Assembly (NCBI GenBank): GCA_032622095.1
Contig: CP136064.1
Coordinates: forward strand, 218,256,205-218,320,204
DNA from: Siphonodentalium dalli
Taxonomy: Eukaryota > Mollusca > Scaphopoda > Gadilida > Siphonodentaliidae
Reading direction: 5' to 3'
DNA length: 64,000 bases
Shown: piece by piece, positions 1 through 11,073 of the stretch
How the letters are laid out: the number at the start of each line of letters is the position of its first letter
Position numbering within the stretch: position 1 is the first letter of the stretch
Translations under genes and position numbers: made by a program
Notes under the pieces: generated by a model
The model's input: only the letters and a program-made list of their open reading frames with translations
What the model was told of the DNA's origin: nothing
Database searches by the model: none

Positions 1-490
1 CGCCCAAAACTTGGCGTCGGGCGAGATATTCTCAGACACTTCGTAAAAAAAATGTCGCAGAAATTGTTTGTGTTGTATGGCGAATAATAGACCGGGCACC
101 CACGTCTCGAGATTTGGACCCTCCCTTGCATGGCTATACATATTAACAAATTGAAGTAATTTCAACCCACAGATAAAATACAATGTTAAAATACGATTGT
201 ATAATGTAAACTGGTGTATTTACATGTATGTTAGCAATATGCAATACAGAAACTTCGGGCGCTCAGAGACAAAAGGCGCCAGGACATGTCCCAAAAATTC
301 AGCGCTCTGGCGAACATAGAGGTGGCGCCGATGCGCCCCCCCCCTGGACCACACTTGCACAGACCATTCAAGTCCCACTTATGGTGGCTGAGATAGAGAG
401 CTAAATTTGTTTACGGACGGACGGACGGAACATATTTCTATACTCAGCGCCAAACTTCGTTTGTGGGCGACGAGAGCAACGCTAAAACAC
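1..490. other. No gene recognised
   Basis: No open frame of meaningful length or known motif is seen here. A short GACG tetranucleotide run lies near 412-429. C-rich text near 340-350 may be a repeat edge. Confidence 0.5.
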
Positions 491-672
491 CAGGGCCCTG
501 TTTCATGAAGGCAACTTATGACATAGTTGGGACTTAAGATGGTCATAAGTTCAAACTCCAGTCATAAGTGCGTTTCACGAACAAAGTCTTAACCTAAGAT
601 GGTCTTAGCTTTGGTCTTAACTTTAAGACTGGTGTGAGGTGTCATAAGATAATCTTAAAGTTAAGACCTACG
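491..672. repeat. CTTAAG-rich interspersed repeat, end type 1
   Basis: The block opens with GGGCCCTGTTTCATGAAG and is full of CTTAAG and CATAAGAT words in both orientations. A related block in reverse orientation ends at 3854 with the same terminal word. The two could be the ends of one 3.4-kb element or two separate short MITE copies. No target duplication was found to decide. Confidence 0.5.
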
Positions 673-729
673 TTTTGATCCGCAGTTGGTCCGAAATGTG
701 GATGGGATCTAGTTCATGTATATATTATT

Positions 730-1430
730 ACTAGAAGGTTACCCGACTTCGTCCGGGGTTTGACCTTGAATTGTCTATTTTGAAGGCCAAGGTCAAGTGG
801 GGTCACGATTTGACCCGTCCAAAACACTGCCCGAACAAAAGTACCCGACAAAAGTACCCGTCGAAATCAATCCGGTTTTACCCGATTTGACCTTTTAACC
901 CGATTTGATTTCCACTCAAGTATATAAACGCGCCTCATACACACACGCTCATTAATTATCAAGTTTCAACGTAAAGATAAATTACCATCGGTGCCCGAGA
1001 TATCGCCAAGACGACGTCATAGAAGTTACGCATTGTTTTTATCCTGATGGAAGATAGTACCACTTCTTCTTGATAATTGAGGCAGATAACTAAAACGGAT
1101 ACATACGCATTATATATCGTTGGAAAGAGGAAACACGAAAGATTCTCACAGTGTCATTATTTTGACTGGCATTTTATTATTCGCGCTGTTTCGAATCGAT
1201 TTGTTAGCACCGAACTCAAATGAAAGTCCCGTAACACAGCGTAAAAACAGATTTGACCTCGGCACGTGAAAAGTTGACCTCGGATCTGAAAATCAATAGG
1301 CCTATGTTACTCCTGACCCGAAAATACCCCCACATACCAAGTTTCATCGAAATCGGGTCGGCCGTTTTCGAGTTCATCGATTACACACACACACACAAAC
1401 AAACAAACAGATCTTCCAAAATATATAATA
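730..1430 (+). repeat. Interspersed repeat family R1, copy 1
   Basis: It begins with ACTAGAAGGTTACCCGACTT and later contains AAGTTTCATCGAAATCGG followed by an ACAC tract and an AAAATATATAATAGA tail. This layout (an ACTAG...CCCGACTTCGTCCGG head, a TTTCATCGAAATCGG core, then simple-sequence and an AT tail) is shared by the copies at 1431 and 2283. Such modules are common in invertebrate genomes. Their class (LINE tail, SINE or Helitron-like) cannot be settled here. Confidence 0.6.
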
Positions 1431-1815
1431 GACTAGAAGGTGACCCGACTTCGTCCGGGCTTTGACATTGAATTGACCATTTTGAAGGTCAAGGTCAGGT
1501 GGGGTCACGATTTGACCCGTCCAAAACACTCCCTGGAAACAATTACCACTATGGTCCACTAAGTATCAAATTTTGTCAAAATCCGTCTGGCAATTTTCCA
1601 ACACCAACACCCCAAAAATGGTGGAAATTGGGCAAGCGGAAATGCGGGAAATCGGCCCAGCGGATACCGAGATACCCTATGTATCAAATTTCGTCCGTAA
1701 AAATCCGCCAGTTTTACCCGATTTGATTTCCACTAAAGTATGTAAACGCGCCTCATACACACACGCTCATTAATTATCAAGCTTCAACGTAAAGATAAAT
1801 TAGCATCGTGTGGTA
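1431..1815 (+). repeat. Interspersed repeat family R1, copy 2
   Basis: It directly follows copy 1 and repeats the same head, then GTGGGGTCACGATTTGACCC and ATTAATTATCAAGCTTCAAC as in copy 1. The two copies lie in tandem, which suggests insertion into a like copy or local duplication. Confidence 0.6.
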
Positions 1816-2282
1816 AATTTTAACTAATTATTTTCTCGCAGTCAAAGTTGAACAATTTCGATGTTGTTGACATTGACGGCTTGGGGCCACCGGTAGATTC
1901 CATTTCGCAACAACGAAGTATCATTTCAGCTAAATGGATTCTTGGATGAGATTCCAGACCCGCGGGGTAAATGTAAACAGCTTGAGCCTATGCGTGGTGT
2001 GAATATACAAAAAATAAATCTATCGACAATAGACCTAAGAATATTAGCTGTAACAAAATTTATATATCAGAAATTGTAATAAATGATATATTTTGGGATA
2101 GATGCACGATTTTTAATAGCCTGCAAATTGACAATATATATTGTAAATGTTATAATTTTGGGAAAAATACACGATGCGTAATTGCATGCCTGCAAATTGC
2201 TAACGTTCGTCGACGTATGAATATAGAGTTATCCTCCCTGCATCGCAGTGCTAAATCCGGCGTGATAGCACTGCGGATCCCG

Positions 2283-2483
2283 ATATATGAGTTTTGAAGG
2301 TCAAGGTCACGTCGCACGGGCAAATCAATAGGCCTATGTTAACCCCCGGCCGAAAATACCCCCACGTACCAAGTTTCATCGAAATCGGGTCGGTCGTTTT
2401 TGAGTTCATCGATTACACACACACACACAGACAGATACACACACACACACACACACACAGATCTTTCAAAATATATAATAGAT
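2283..2483 (+). repeat. Interspersed repeat family R1, 3' fragment
   Basis: It holds the AAGTTTCATCGAAATCGGGT core, a CA microsatellite (about 2414-2459) and the AAAATATATAATAGA tail, but not the 5' head. The short open frame across it is a by-product of the repeat. Confidence 0.55.
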
Positions 2484-3063
2484 AAACACATTTAACTGAA
2501 TAACACCTTGCTAGCACGGATGGGTGTTTCAGAAATGATAGTAATTAATAACCAACTGGTAAGCTATAGCAGTGCCGTGGCCAGTGGTCACAAGATTGGC
2601 GGGGTGTCCGCTGCTAACTGTAAACCACCACGACCGGACTATATATCTGTAACAAAACATATATTTACATAGAGTTGAACATCATTTGCGATTCAAATCA
2701 CCCAATCGCACTGTAGACAATAATCATGTTGAGGCAATTAGTCCGAATATTTTCACATCGAGGATAATAGTGAATTATTTATACTCAGTTTTTTTAATAA
2801 ATGCTTATGTCAGCTATTATTACTATTATTTACTTGCCTTTGTATATTATTATGTTTTAATTTGATTGTAAAATGTATTGTATATGTACCCCGTATAAAT
2901 ATCGGTAAGATAATAATACATAATATGTGTTATTTTATTATTATTATTATGTATATTATCATAATCTATTAACTATGAAATAAAAAGATATATAGCATGT
3001 ATATAGTATACGGACCGCGCGGGCACACCGCGATCCGCGAAAGAACATATAATATCACTGTGA
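2484..3063. other. AT-rich non-coding stretch
   Basis: Runs of TTATTATTA and TATATAG are seen between about 2780 and 3010. No gene signal is evident. Confidence 0.5.
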
Positions 3064-3069
3064 ACCGGC

Positions 3070-3118
3070 CCACAGACCCCTGGGGGAATTACTAAAATAC
3101 CAATATAGACTATACCAG
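3070..3118 (+). repeat. Short dispersed repeat shared with 32001-32055
   Basis: The words CACAGACCCCTGGGG and CTAAAATACCAATATAGACT recur in reverse complement at 32001-32055. Parent element unknown. Confidence 0.5.
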
Positions 3119-3138
3119 TGGTACATTATTGCAATATC

Positions 3139-3197
3139 AATAAAGAGCGTTTTGTGTTAGTATTCCATGAATGTTGGCAATCAATAAAGAGCGTTTA
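3139..3197 (+). repeat. Paired AAAGAGCGTTT module
   Basis: Two AATAAAGAGCGTT words lie about 45 bp apart with a spacer containing TATTCC. The same pair with a related spacer occurs inside MITE family F2 and alone at 47946-48000. Confidence 0.5.
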
Positions 3198-3699
3198 GCT
3201 CAGTGCTTCCATTGTGTTGTATTGTATGTGTATGCCTTCGTGGCGACATATTCGGTTTCCTGGTATTATAGATGCTTCAAAGACGTATAATGTATTAGAA
3301 CCTAATATCAGCATTGAAAGGAGCGAACATATGTCTCGCGTCGCCTTAATGGCATGTTATATGGGTGAAGGTTCATATTCTGATTTACGATGTATAAGAC
3401 CCTTTAATAACTGAAATAAAATATTTGAGCTCGTTACGTTGTATACAATAGGCATTGGAAGCATGCAGCTGTGTGTGGATGGGGTGTGACGCGAAAACAC
3501 AGTTAAAAAGCTCGCTCGTGCAGTTAAGTATGCACCAGTCATTATACTGATTATCGCCCTTGCATTAAAATATCATAATTATTCTTAGACACGCCCTAGT
3601 ATCTGTCACCAGACACTGTACCTAGGCGTATAACATGCACATAACCAACATTTTCTGTGCATAGCTGTAATAAATTGTCGAGAGCCAGTCTAAAAGCGC

Positions 3700-3854
3700 G
3701 CGAACTTAAATTACTACTTAAGTATATAGGACTTAATCTTGTTTTGTGAAACGCGTTCTTGCAACGGAAAAGTTACATCATAAGATCCACCTTAGATCTT
3801 AGATTAAGTCCGTCTTAAGATAATCTTATCACATTGCTTCATGAAACAGGCCCC
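3700..3854. repeat. CTTAAG-rich interspersed repeat, end type 2
   Basis: It is the reverse-oriented relative of 491-672, ending in CTTCATGAAACAGGCCCC. AAGATTATCTTAAG-like words and CGCGTTTCACAAAAC-like words are shared with that block. Confidence 0.5.
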
Positions 3855-3864
3855 AGTTATACGC

Positions 3865-4262
3865 GCTCGGATTCTGTATCTGTATATATTTCAGCGCAGG
3901 AACCAATTCTGGTTGTAGACGCACTGGTCCACGGCTGAGTAACTTTATAACCCTGTGGTGACTCCAGTGGTGTTCCTTAACGTGCACACCGAGGCGTGAA
4001 CAGGGGTTAGCCATTAATGTCCGTGCCCGATCGGACTCTACCCACGATAACTTACCTGGACACATGTTGTAATGGGGGGAAGTGGCATTCGGATCTTTAT
4101 TCGGTGATATCGAATGAGACTTTTTAGCCTGACAAAATTGGTATCTGAACCAGTTCTGATTTTTGTCAGAATATGCTGACCAGGTTGCGATCCCCGGTCC
4201 GCTAGCACGAGAGACAAGTACGCTACATCTCGGTTACATATTTCCATGTATTGCTCTATATA
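3865..4262 (-). repeat. Probable tRNA-derived SINE
   Basis: On the minus strand a GTAGCGTACTTGTCTCTCGT stretch is followed by GGACCGGGGATCGCAACCTGG. This resembles the A-box/anticodon-arm and B-box layout of a decayed tRNA head. A unique body follows (3865-4080). The B box differs from GGTTCGAATCC at several positions, so this is a degenerate RNA-polymerase-III promoter and not a functional tRNA. Confidence 0.4.
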
Positions 4263-6664
4263 GGACAATGGAAATAGTAGACGATAGTTAGGAAATCTTG
4301 TGAGGCGAACTCGTCATTTCTTGCTGAATAATTACAGATTTTTTCGAACAGAGCTAGATTGTCAGTAATTTCCTATCAACAAGAATCGAAGAATATAGGA
4401 AAGGGATCCCAGTTTACAATTCAAAACACGTCAATTTACAGCGGCACATCTTCTTGCTTCAAATCAATGCCTAAACTAGACTTTTTTAAATTATGACTTG
4501 AGCTTGAGAAATCTTCCTGTGGCATATAAAGCTTTTTCCATTTTTTTTATTTCAGATGAGAAGACTTCAAAAAACGAAACCACGCGCAGTACAGCTGTCC
4601 GGGTGTGAATTCTTCTCAAAACATCGATCTGAGTTTAGAGGAAGTATATGTATACGGAAATCCGGACGGCGGCTATGGGAACAAATTATGGCCTCCACAT
4701 TAAATATATACATGACGTGATGGCTGGATATTCCGGATCTTCGCAGCACTGCACAGTAAATTTACTGGAACAGCTAAATCCATACCAACAGAAGATTTAG
4801 TCTTAAACCCAGAACGATAATATCATTTTAGTATTGATTCAGTCGGGACATGTGAATGTTAATGTGAAGTCCAAACGTGGTTAGAGTCTGGTCCATAAGA
4901 CACTATTTAAACAAAATAACGAGCACACCACAAGGCGAAGCCCAATACAAGGGTTGGCCTGTTGTAAATTGCATATTAGAAATATCTTGTAACAGTCGGA
5001 TTTATCACAAAATCAATACGCCTAAAATGTCTAAATTAGTTGAAAGCACGCTTGTTTCACAAGAGTGTATACAATTGAAACAGTAACATGATGTTTCTCT
5101 GGAGAATATTCCACACAAGTTAAAAAAACCAGTAAAAAATAATACCCCCGCCCCTGAACTCTGGCAAATATCATTGGACAAACCTCCCGATTCGTAAACA
5201 AATTGTAGGCTATACTGAGGGAATTAAGCCACCCTATATAACTGGCGTTAACACCCAGAAAGCCATGATGAAATATAAAACTAAAAATGGTTGTCATAGG
5301 AGAGTGGCAACTTCCCATGGACAGGCTTCTCCGGATAATGGAGTATTTACCCTAGCCACTGTTTCCACGAGATAGGTGTTGATGTCACTTTAATAAGAGG
5401 ACCATGTCACCAAATAACGCAGACAAAGCCACTTGGGTGTCGTTACACTATTATCAAGGCTATTTAATGGCGAGCTCGTATTTTAGGCCGTTAACAGATT
5501 CAAGAGCCAGACTCAGTGCTCTGAATTTAAAAAAATACATGCTTTTTAGTTTTTGGTCCTATTTCATAATAGTTACCTGTGATAAAACTTCATAAATAAC
5601 AATTTAATCATAGTTTTCATGAATCATGAACATGTGACAACACGAAAATAGGTCACAATACCCCGAGTCAGAAAGAGACTGTTTTCACATAAATTTTACC
5701 TATTTTTGGCCAATTTTGGGCTATTTTCGGCCATTTATAATAAAAATACGGGTTTTTAGATTTCAACAAGACTTTCCACAATGCAACAGCATAGATACTA
5801 CTTTGAAAATAACTCACAAAAATAGTAGGTAGTCTGTTTAGATTTTTCACAAATGGCACAGGTTCATGATACCCCAAGGATTTATTCAAAAATAAGAATG
5901 GAATTTTGGCAGATTTGAGCATCAAGACACCACCAAACGGGATGTCAATGCCATCTAGAAATCTCTTTGCAAGTCACTGCTCTAAACAATAAACTTTATT
6001 TACAGCACTAGTTCGCATAAACAATACCAATCTGTGTCCATTCCGTGGATGGCCGATGACCCCAAAAGACATATTGATAGTGTAACGATAACTTGGTTAC
6101 AATTAACTAATTATTTCCCATAGGCGCCAGTGTTATGGTCAATACATGTCCACGATTAATTACGGTACTGAGCCGAACTTGAGATGTTGTAGCGTTTAGA
6201 GTTCTACGTCGGACATAAGATGTCAAAAAAGAAAGTTTTTCCACAACTACCCCTTTTGTTTTGCCAAAAACAATATCAGTATAGAAAAATCCCCCGCCCT
6301 CAACCCAATGTGGCGACCAATGTAGACGCTTGACGAACAATCGTACACAAATGGCCGAGGTATTAACATATCCTATGAATGTCTTTTTTCGTTCATATTA
6401 AACAACCAAAATAGTATACACCATTCAGCTGACAGTATTTGTATTATGCTTACTCGACTACACAAATGCCAAGGGACATAAGTTCAATTATTTAGTTGCT
6501 TTTAAATACTTCCGTGCTACCAGAAAAACTGAGTGCTACCCGAAATACTAGAGCAATATTAATGTTATATACGTGGGGTTTTTTCCAGAGCCACGCCATA
6601 TTTCTCCTAGTGGACCTAATAAACTTTACTGACCAGCCATTCCACATTGTGTTGACCACACCAG
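4263..6664. other. No gene recognised
   Basis: Only short open frames occur and none matches a family I know. The minus-strand frame at 5668-5925 is rich in W, K and F and has a low-complexity end. A related word (AATAAATCC followed by TAGG or TGGGG) occurs near 59255, so part of it may be an old repeat. Confidence 0.4.
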
Positions 6665-6779
6665 TAAAGTCAGGGTTAATGGACTCGAAACTGGGTATTC
6701 GTAAACTGGATGGTCGAGGGCGTACCCCGAGACCATTTGGTTTACGAATGTCCAGTAGCGAGTCAATTAACCGACTTAA
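6665..6779. repeat. Long imperfect palindrome (hairpin)
   Basis: Arms pair from GGTTAAT at 6674 to ATTAACC ending at 6772, through GACTCG/CGAGTC and ATTCGTAAAC/GTTTACGAAT to GATGGTC/GACCAT around a loop near 6720. Flanking AAGTC and GACTT may extend the stem. It could be a very short foldback element or encode a hairpin RNA. The plus-strand frame at 6496-6849 runs through it and is not credible. Confidence 0.55.
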
Positions 6780-7510
6780 AACACAGTTTTATAATATGCA
6801 AGGGGAAATAACATTGATACAGATGGACAATTCCGACATATATCGTTAAGAAACGTTTACGAACGTTTTTTTTCTGGGGGAAAATAGTCCTTGGCGGACA
6901 GTAACACCACGCCCCTTGACACGGCTCGTGTGGGTGGTAATTGCACGTGGATTTTGTCGCTGTAACAATTGTCTAGGCATATACAGCTGTCCAGTACAGA
7001 TTTGTTCGAAATTAAACTTCGATATACGCAAACATATAATAAAATATTTGTTTTCGCTGTAAATATAACGTAGTATATATACGTAATATATACTGTCGAC
7101 TCAATTATCTGTATTTTGGGCACGAATGCATTTTAGGATAGTTTTGACTCGCGAATTATCAAGTAATATTGTTATATGCAGAAGAACTGTAACTCTATTA
7201 TACTGACGTGTTATGTTTGAATGTGATAGACACAACTGGGCGGCAAATCGACATGCTGCCTTTTCTGAAAATAATTATATTGTGTGGGGTTTATATGCAG
7301 ATGTGGACGGGTGTTAGAAGTGAACTATTTATCGAATAGAGGTCCCCGTGGGAGTTCATTGTGCATACATTGGGACCATTCTTGATTACGAATGTCGGCT
7401 TATGGTATGATATGCCCATTCGGAGAAATAGAAAGTCGAGGGAGAACAAAGGCGCTGGGTTTTAATCCAGTGTAGTGCGCATGTACCTGATGTTGAAGCG
7501 ATTCGAGTCA
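6780..7510. other. No gene recognised
   Basis: AT-rich sequence without motif or homology I can name. Confidence 0.45.
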
Positions 7511-8854
7511 CTGTAATGTGATTGATTGATTGATTTATTGCATAAGTCACATAACAGTGAAACAAGCAAAACATATATACACTATGTACACACCTTTGAA
7601 TATCACATTAATCATTGTTCATTTCATATACACAGCAGTAATTAAATTAGATTGCACAATAATAGGCGATAAACTTAAAGGTACTCAACCCGTAAAGAGG
7701 GTCCCCATCTCAACAGATTCCAACAACAACAATCCGATCAGAGGGTCCTATATTACTATTTCTTTGGCTTTGGGGGTAAACAATATTTGATTCGAGTCGA
7801 GGAACCCATCAAACAAAGCTCAGAGTTATTAGATATTGATTTTTCAAATTTGTTATGTTCTCGAGATGAGTACCAATAACTGCCGTAATCTGCTCTGGAT
7901 GTGTACTCCATATCTATTCAAACAGACAAGGATGAATAACTCTAAAACCAAGTGGTAATTTTAACGCAATTTTGACTGAGTTCTGGGCCAGATAGTATTC
8001 CCGATAATAAAAAATAATAGATTTCTAAAATCGATATCTAACAAATCTGAGCTTTGATGGGTGACTTCCTCGACTCGAATCAAATATTTTTGACCCCCGA
8101 AGCCATTGAAATAGTAATTGAGAGGAGTTTTATCGGGTTGAGTACCTTTAACAAGTATGATAATTACATGTGTTCACCCATAACAATACATGATTTCGAT
8201 TATTTAGTATAAGACACCTTCTTAAAGGCACACCTTAGGAATATGCATAGTCTTTTTATGAGGCTTATATTTTGGAGAGATAGGAGACCATGGAATTTCT
8301 CTCTCGTAGGGTTCTTCCAAAAGTACTCAGGGATATATTGTTTTCTGATTTCATCCAAATGACTGCATATAATAACTAAATGGTATTCGTCTCCTAAATA
8401 TTCTCCACATATGGTGCATATCCTATTGTCATTATCATTCTGAGATTTCTTCCATCTTGAGCACTCTATAGGCAGTTTATGATTTGCAGTTCTGAGCTTC
8501 AAGAGGTATATCGATAGATTAGACGGCAAAATCTTCAAGTAATTTGGGTAACCGTAGTCAGTTTTAATAAAACTATAAAATTGGGCCCTCGATGAAGCAG
8601 ATGTGTTTATGTCAACGAGTAGTGCGTCCCAATGACGTTGTTTGAGAACAGTTTTTGCATTTCTCAGTTCAATAGCGGTCAGGCCCGTCTGGGTGATCCA
8701 CTTTGATTGCAATTTCAAATCATAAAGAGCTTTTTTGACAAAACATAACCATTTGGAGTTATTTTTGTCTGCTGTCTGTGAGTTCATCTCATGAGTCTGA
8801 TAAATTAAGGTATAAATATTCTTAGCTAGCTCAGAGTCGTTACTCGATACGAGC
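7511..8854 (-). pseudogene. LINE A: 5'-truncated non-LTR retrotransposon
   Basis: The minus-strand frame at 8200-8856 encodes the tail of a LINE polyprotein. It has the C-x2-C...DE-x-H-x4-C signature (CTICGEYLGDEYHLVIIC) that follows the reverse transcriptase in many invertebrate LINEs. The catalytic domain is missing because the copy is cut off at 8854. The 3' end on this strand is an AATC simple repeat near 7520-7535, typical of a LINE tail. Apart from MITE F1 inserted at 7679-8147, the sequence is nearly identical to LINE B at 11074. By eye only a handful of substitutions separate them, so the family moved recently. Confidence 0.85.
7679..8147. mobile_element. MITE family F1, copy 1 (TTAA target)
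   Basis: It starts AGGTACTCAACCCG and ends CGGGTTGAGTACCT, flanked on both sides by TTAA (7675-7678 and 8148-8151). LINE B carries the empty site with a single TTAA. The two halves are also inverted to each other: TTGATTCGAGTCGAGGAACC in the left half mirrors CTCGACTCGAATCAAA in the right. The element can therefore fold into one long hairpin. It has no coding capacity. The TTAA duplication points to piggyBac- or Kolobok-type mobilisation. Confidence 0.9.
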
Positions 8855-10910
8855 ATCCTCCTAAACAGATTTCTAGGTGATAAGTGTCTTGATGATTTCC
8901 CTAACGCACTTCAACACGGATTTCAGAAAAACGTTAGCTGTGTGATGACATCATTTATTCTGCAGGAGTCAATAAGCTACGCCGCTGACATGAACTCTCG
9001 TGCATATGTGTGCTTTCTTGATAGTCAGAAAGCTTTTGACCGAGTCTGGCATCAAGGCCTCTTGGTGAAACTCAATGAACTCGGCTTTAAAGGCAAAATT
9101 CTACGCATTGTCTCCAACATGCACTATTACTGCACGAGTCGAGTGATGTATAATGGCACATTATCAAAACCAGTGGATATTCTGCAAGGAACAAGACAAG
9201 GGGCAGCGACTTCCCCTTTTTTCTACCTTGTATTTATCAACGACTTGCTAGCGCGTCTCAGTTCAACGAACGAAGGATTGTCAGTCGGTCATGTTAACTG
9301 CACTGCTCCAACAACTGCTGACGATATCGCCTTGATTTCTACATCAAAAGCTGGTCTAGATAATCTCATCGATATATGCAATTCATATGCTCGGAATTGG
9401 CGATTTATGTTCTCGAACACAAAAAGTTTTGTTGTTGTATTCAACGAGTCGGGGCGTCAACACGAGCGCAGCAACAGAACTTGGTCTATCGGAGACCAAA
9501 CGCTCCCTGAGACGACAGACTGTGTGCATTTAGGGATAAGACAGTGCAAGTTCAAGAACAGTAATACCAGGGCCTCTGATATTTCCGATAAGCTTAGAAA
9601 AACATTCTTCGCAATTGCTGGTAGAAATATCACGAAACAATGCACTCCGCCCACGATGACACCACTCTTTTAAAAACTATTGTTCTGCCGAAATGTCTCC
9701 ATGGGTGTGAAATTCTGACAACCTCTACAGATTCCAATGTTTACTGCATGGAGAAAGCTTATCGCGGCAATCTCACACGACTTCCCCGTCAAGAACATTT
9801 TAGGCTGAAGTTTGTTAGATAGTGCCGTCCACCTCCCCCAAGCCCACCCACCCTACAATTGATTTTTCCTATAGTGTTTTTGAAACGTGTCTCTTTGTGG
9901 TGTCATTCTTTTGGTATGCCCGTTATTTCGTAAAGGTGATTTTTTACGAAATAACGGGTATGTTAGAGTTACATTTCTTTGCAAAACTCAAAACATTGGG
10001 CGAGAAATTATCTCGACGGGGAAGTCGTATGATATTGCCCTTATCGCTCGTGTGTTAAGCATATACAATCTCTCCCAACTCGGACTCCTACTGTTATTTC
10101 AATGAGCCTGTTAGGTCTTATACACTCGAAAACGAAATACACATAAAGAAACTTTCATTCCTCGCTGATCTAATTTACCTTCCCGATGGGCACCAGGAAC
10201 CACTGCGAATTTTCTTATATAAATTCTTCTTGCTGAGCCTCTTCGGACGTGCGACAACAGGGTTTGTGTCCGACATTACACAGTTACTTCGGCAATACAA
10301 TCTGCACGCGCATCTGGATACTTTCGTTGCGACTGGCGAATTTCCTTCTAAATCAGCATGGAAGCACCTCTGCAAATCAACAGTACAGTCACACTACATG
10401 TATGTTATACAATGGAAAACTACAGTGGACCGAGATACATCACTTGATTTGTTTCGCATTGTGCACAATGATCCACTGTCATTTTGGAGTATTTGGACAT
10501 TGCTGAAAAGGCACCCTGCGTCTCAAGCTCTCACAAATCTCGCTCTACTGCTCAACAGAACTACATTTTCTAATGATCGCACGTGTCGCGCTTGTGGTAA
10601 CGGGATACATAATGACATATTACACGCCCTTCGTTACTGTACAGCAGCCAATTCACTTGCCCTTCGGAATTCGTTTTGGGAACACATTATTGATGAGGTT
10701 GGTCTCTCGACCTTTCAGTACATAGATTCTAGAGATGATATGTCTCTGTTAGCCCTGCTTCTGGGTGGTGAGCCAATTAACTCACCCGCCGAACTTGACA
10801 ACAACATAGAAACTATAATTCTCGACATGGCTAACTTCATTTATGGGATGTGTCATCTGATCCAGTAACAATTACTTTGTGTAAATAAATTATTGTTTGC
10901 GCATAAAACA
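8855..10910 (+). pseudogene. LINE C: broken reverse transcriptase
   Basis: Coding homology starts at the truncation point with ALQHGFQKNVSCVMTSF (in frame from about 8858). It continues through LDSQKAFDRVWH (RT motif A) and GTRQGAATSPFFYLVFINDL (motif B) to TADDIAL, where the usual YADD has Thr for Tyr but keeps both Asp. The frame is lost near 9660 and resumes as TLLKTIVLPKCLHGCEIL (to about 9820). After a disrupted stretch it shows CVKHIQSLPTRTPTVISMSL, shifts again near 10110, and ends in a 212-residue frame (10230-10868) with C-x2-C...C. The tail is most like LINE D. At least two frameshifts and a hairpin-bearing insert make it non-functional. Confidence 0.85.
9919..9958. repeat. Perfect 16-bp hairpin inside LINE C
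   Basis: CCCGTTATTTCGTAAA at 9919-9934 pairs exactly with TTTACGAAATAACGGG at 9943-9958 around an 8-nt loop. It lies where the LINE frame is disrupted. Confidence 0.8.
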
Positions 10911-11073
10911 AAATCGCATTCACATGGACGGGTCTCTTCAAGATATGACGCATACGATCAGCCACGCAACGGTTCTGTTTTCTTAATTATCTCCATTTGC
11001 TGTATAATATATATTTCCATGTATGTATATATTCTTCTCCTACAAGGAGGTATACAATAAAATATGCTCACCA

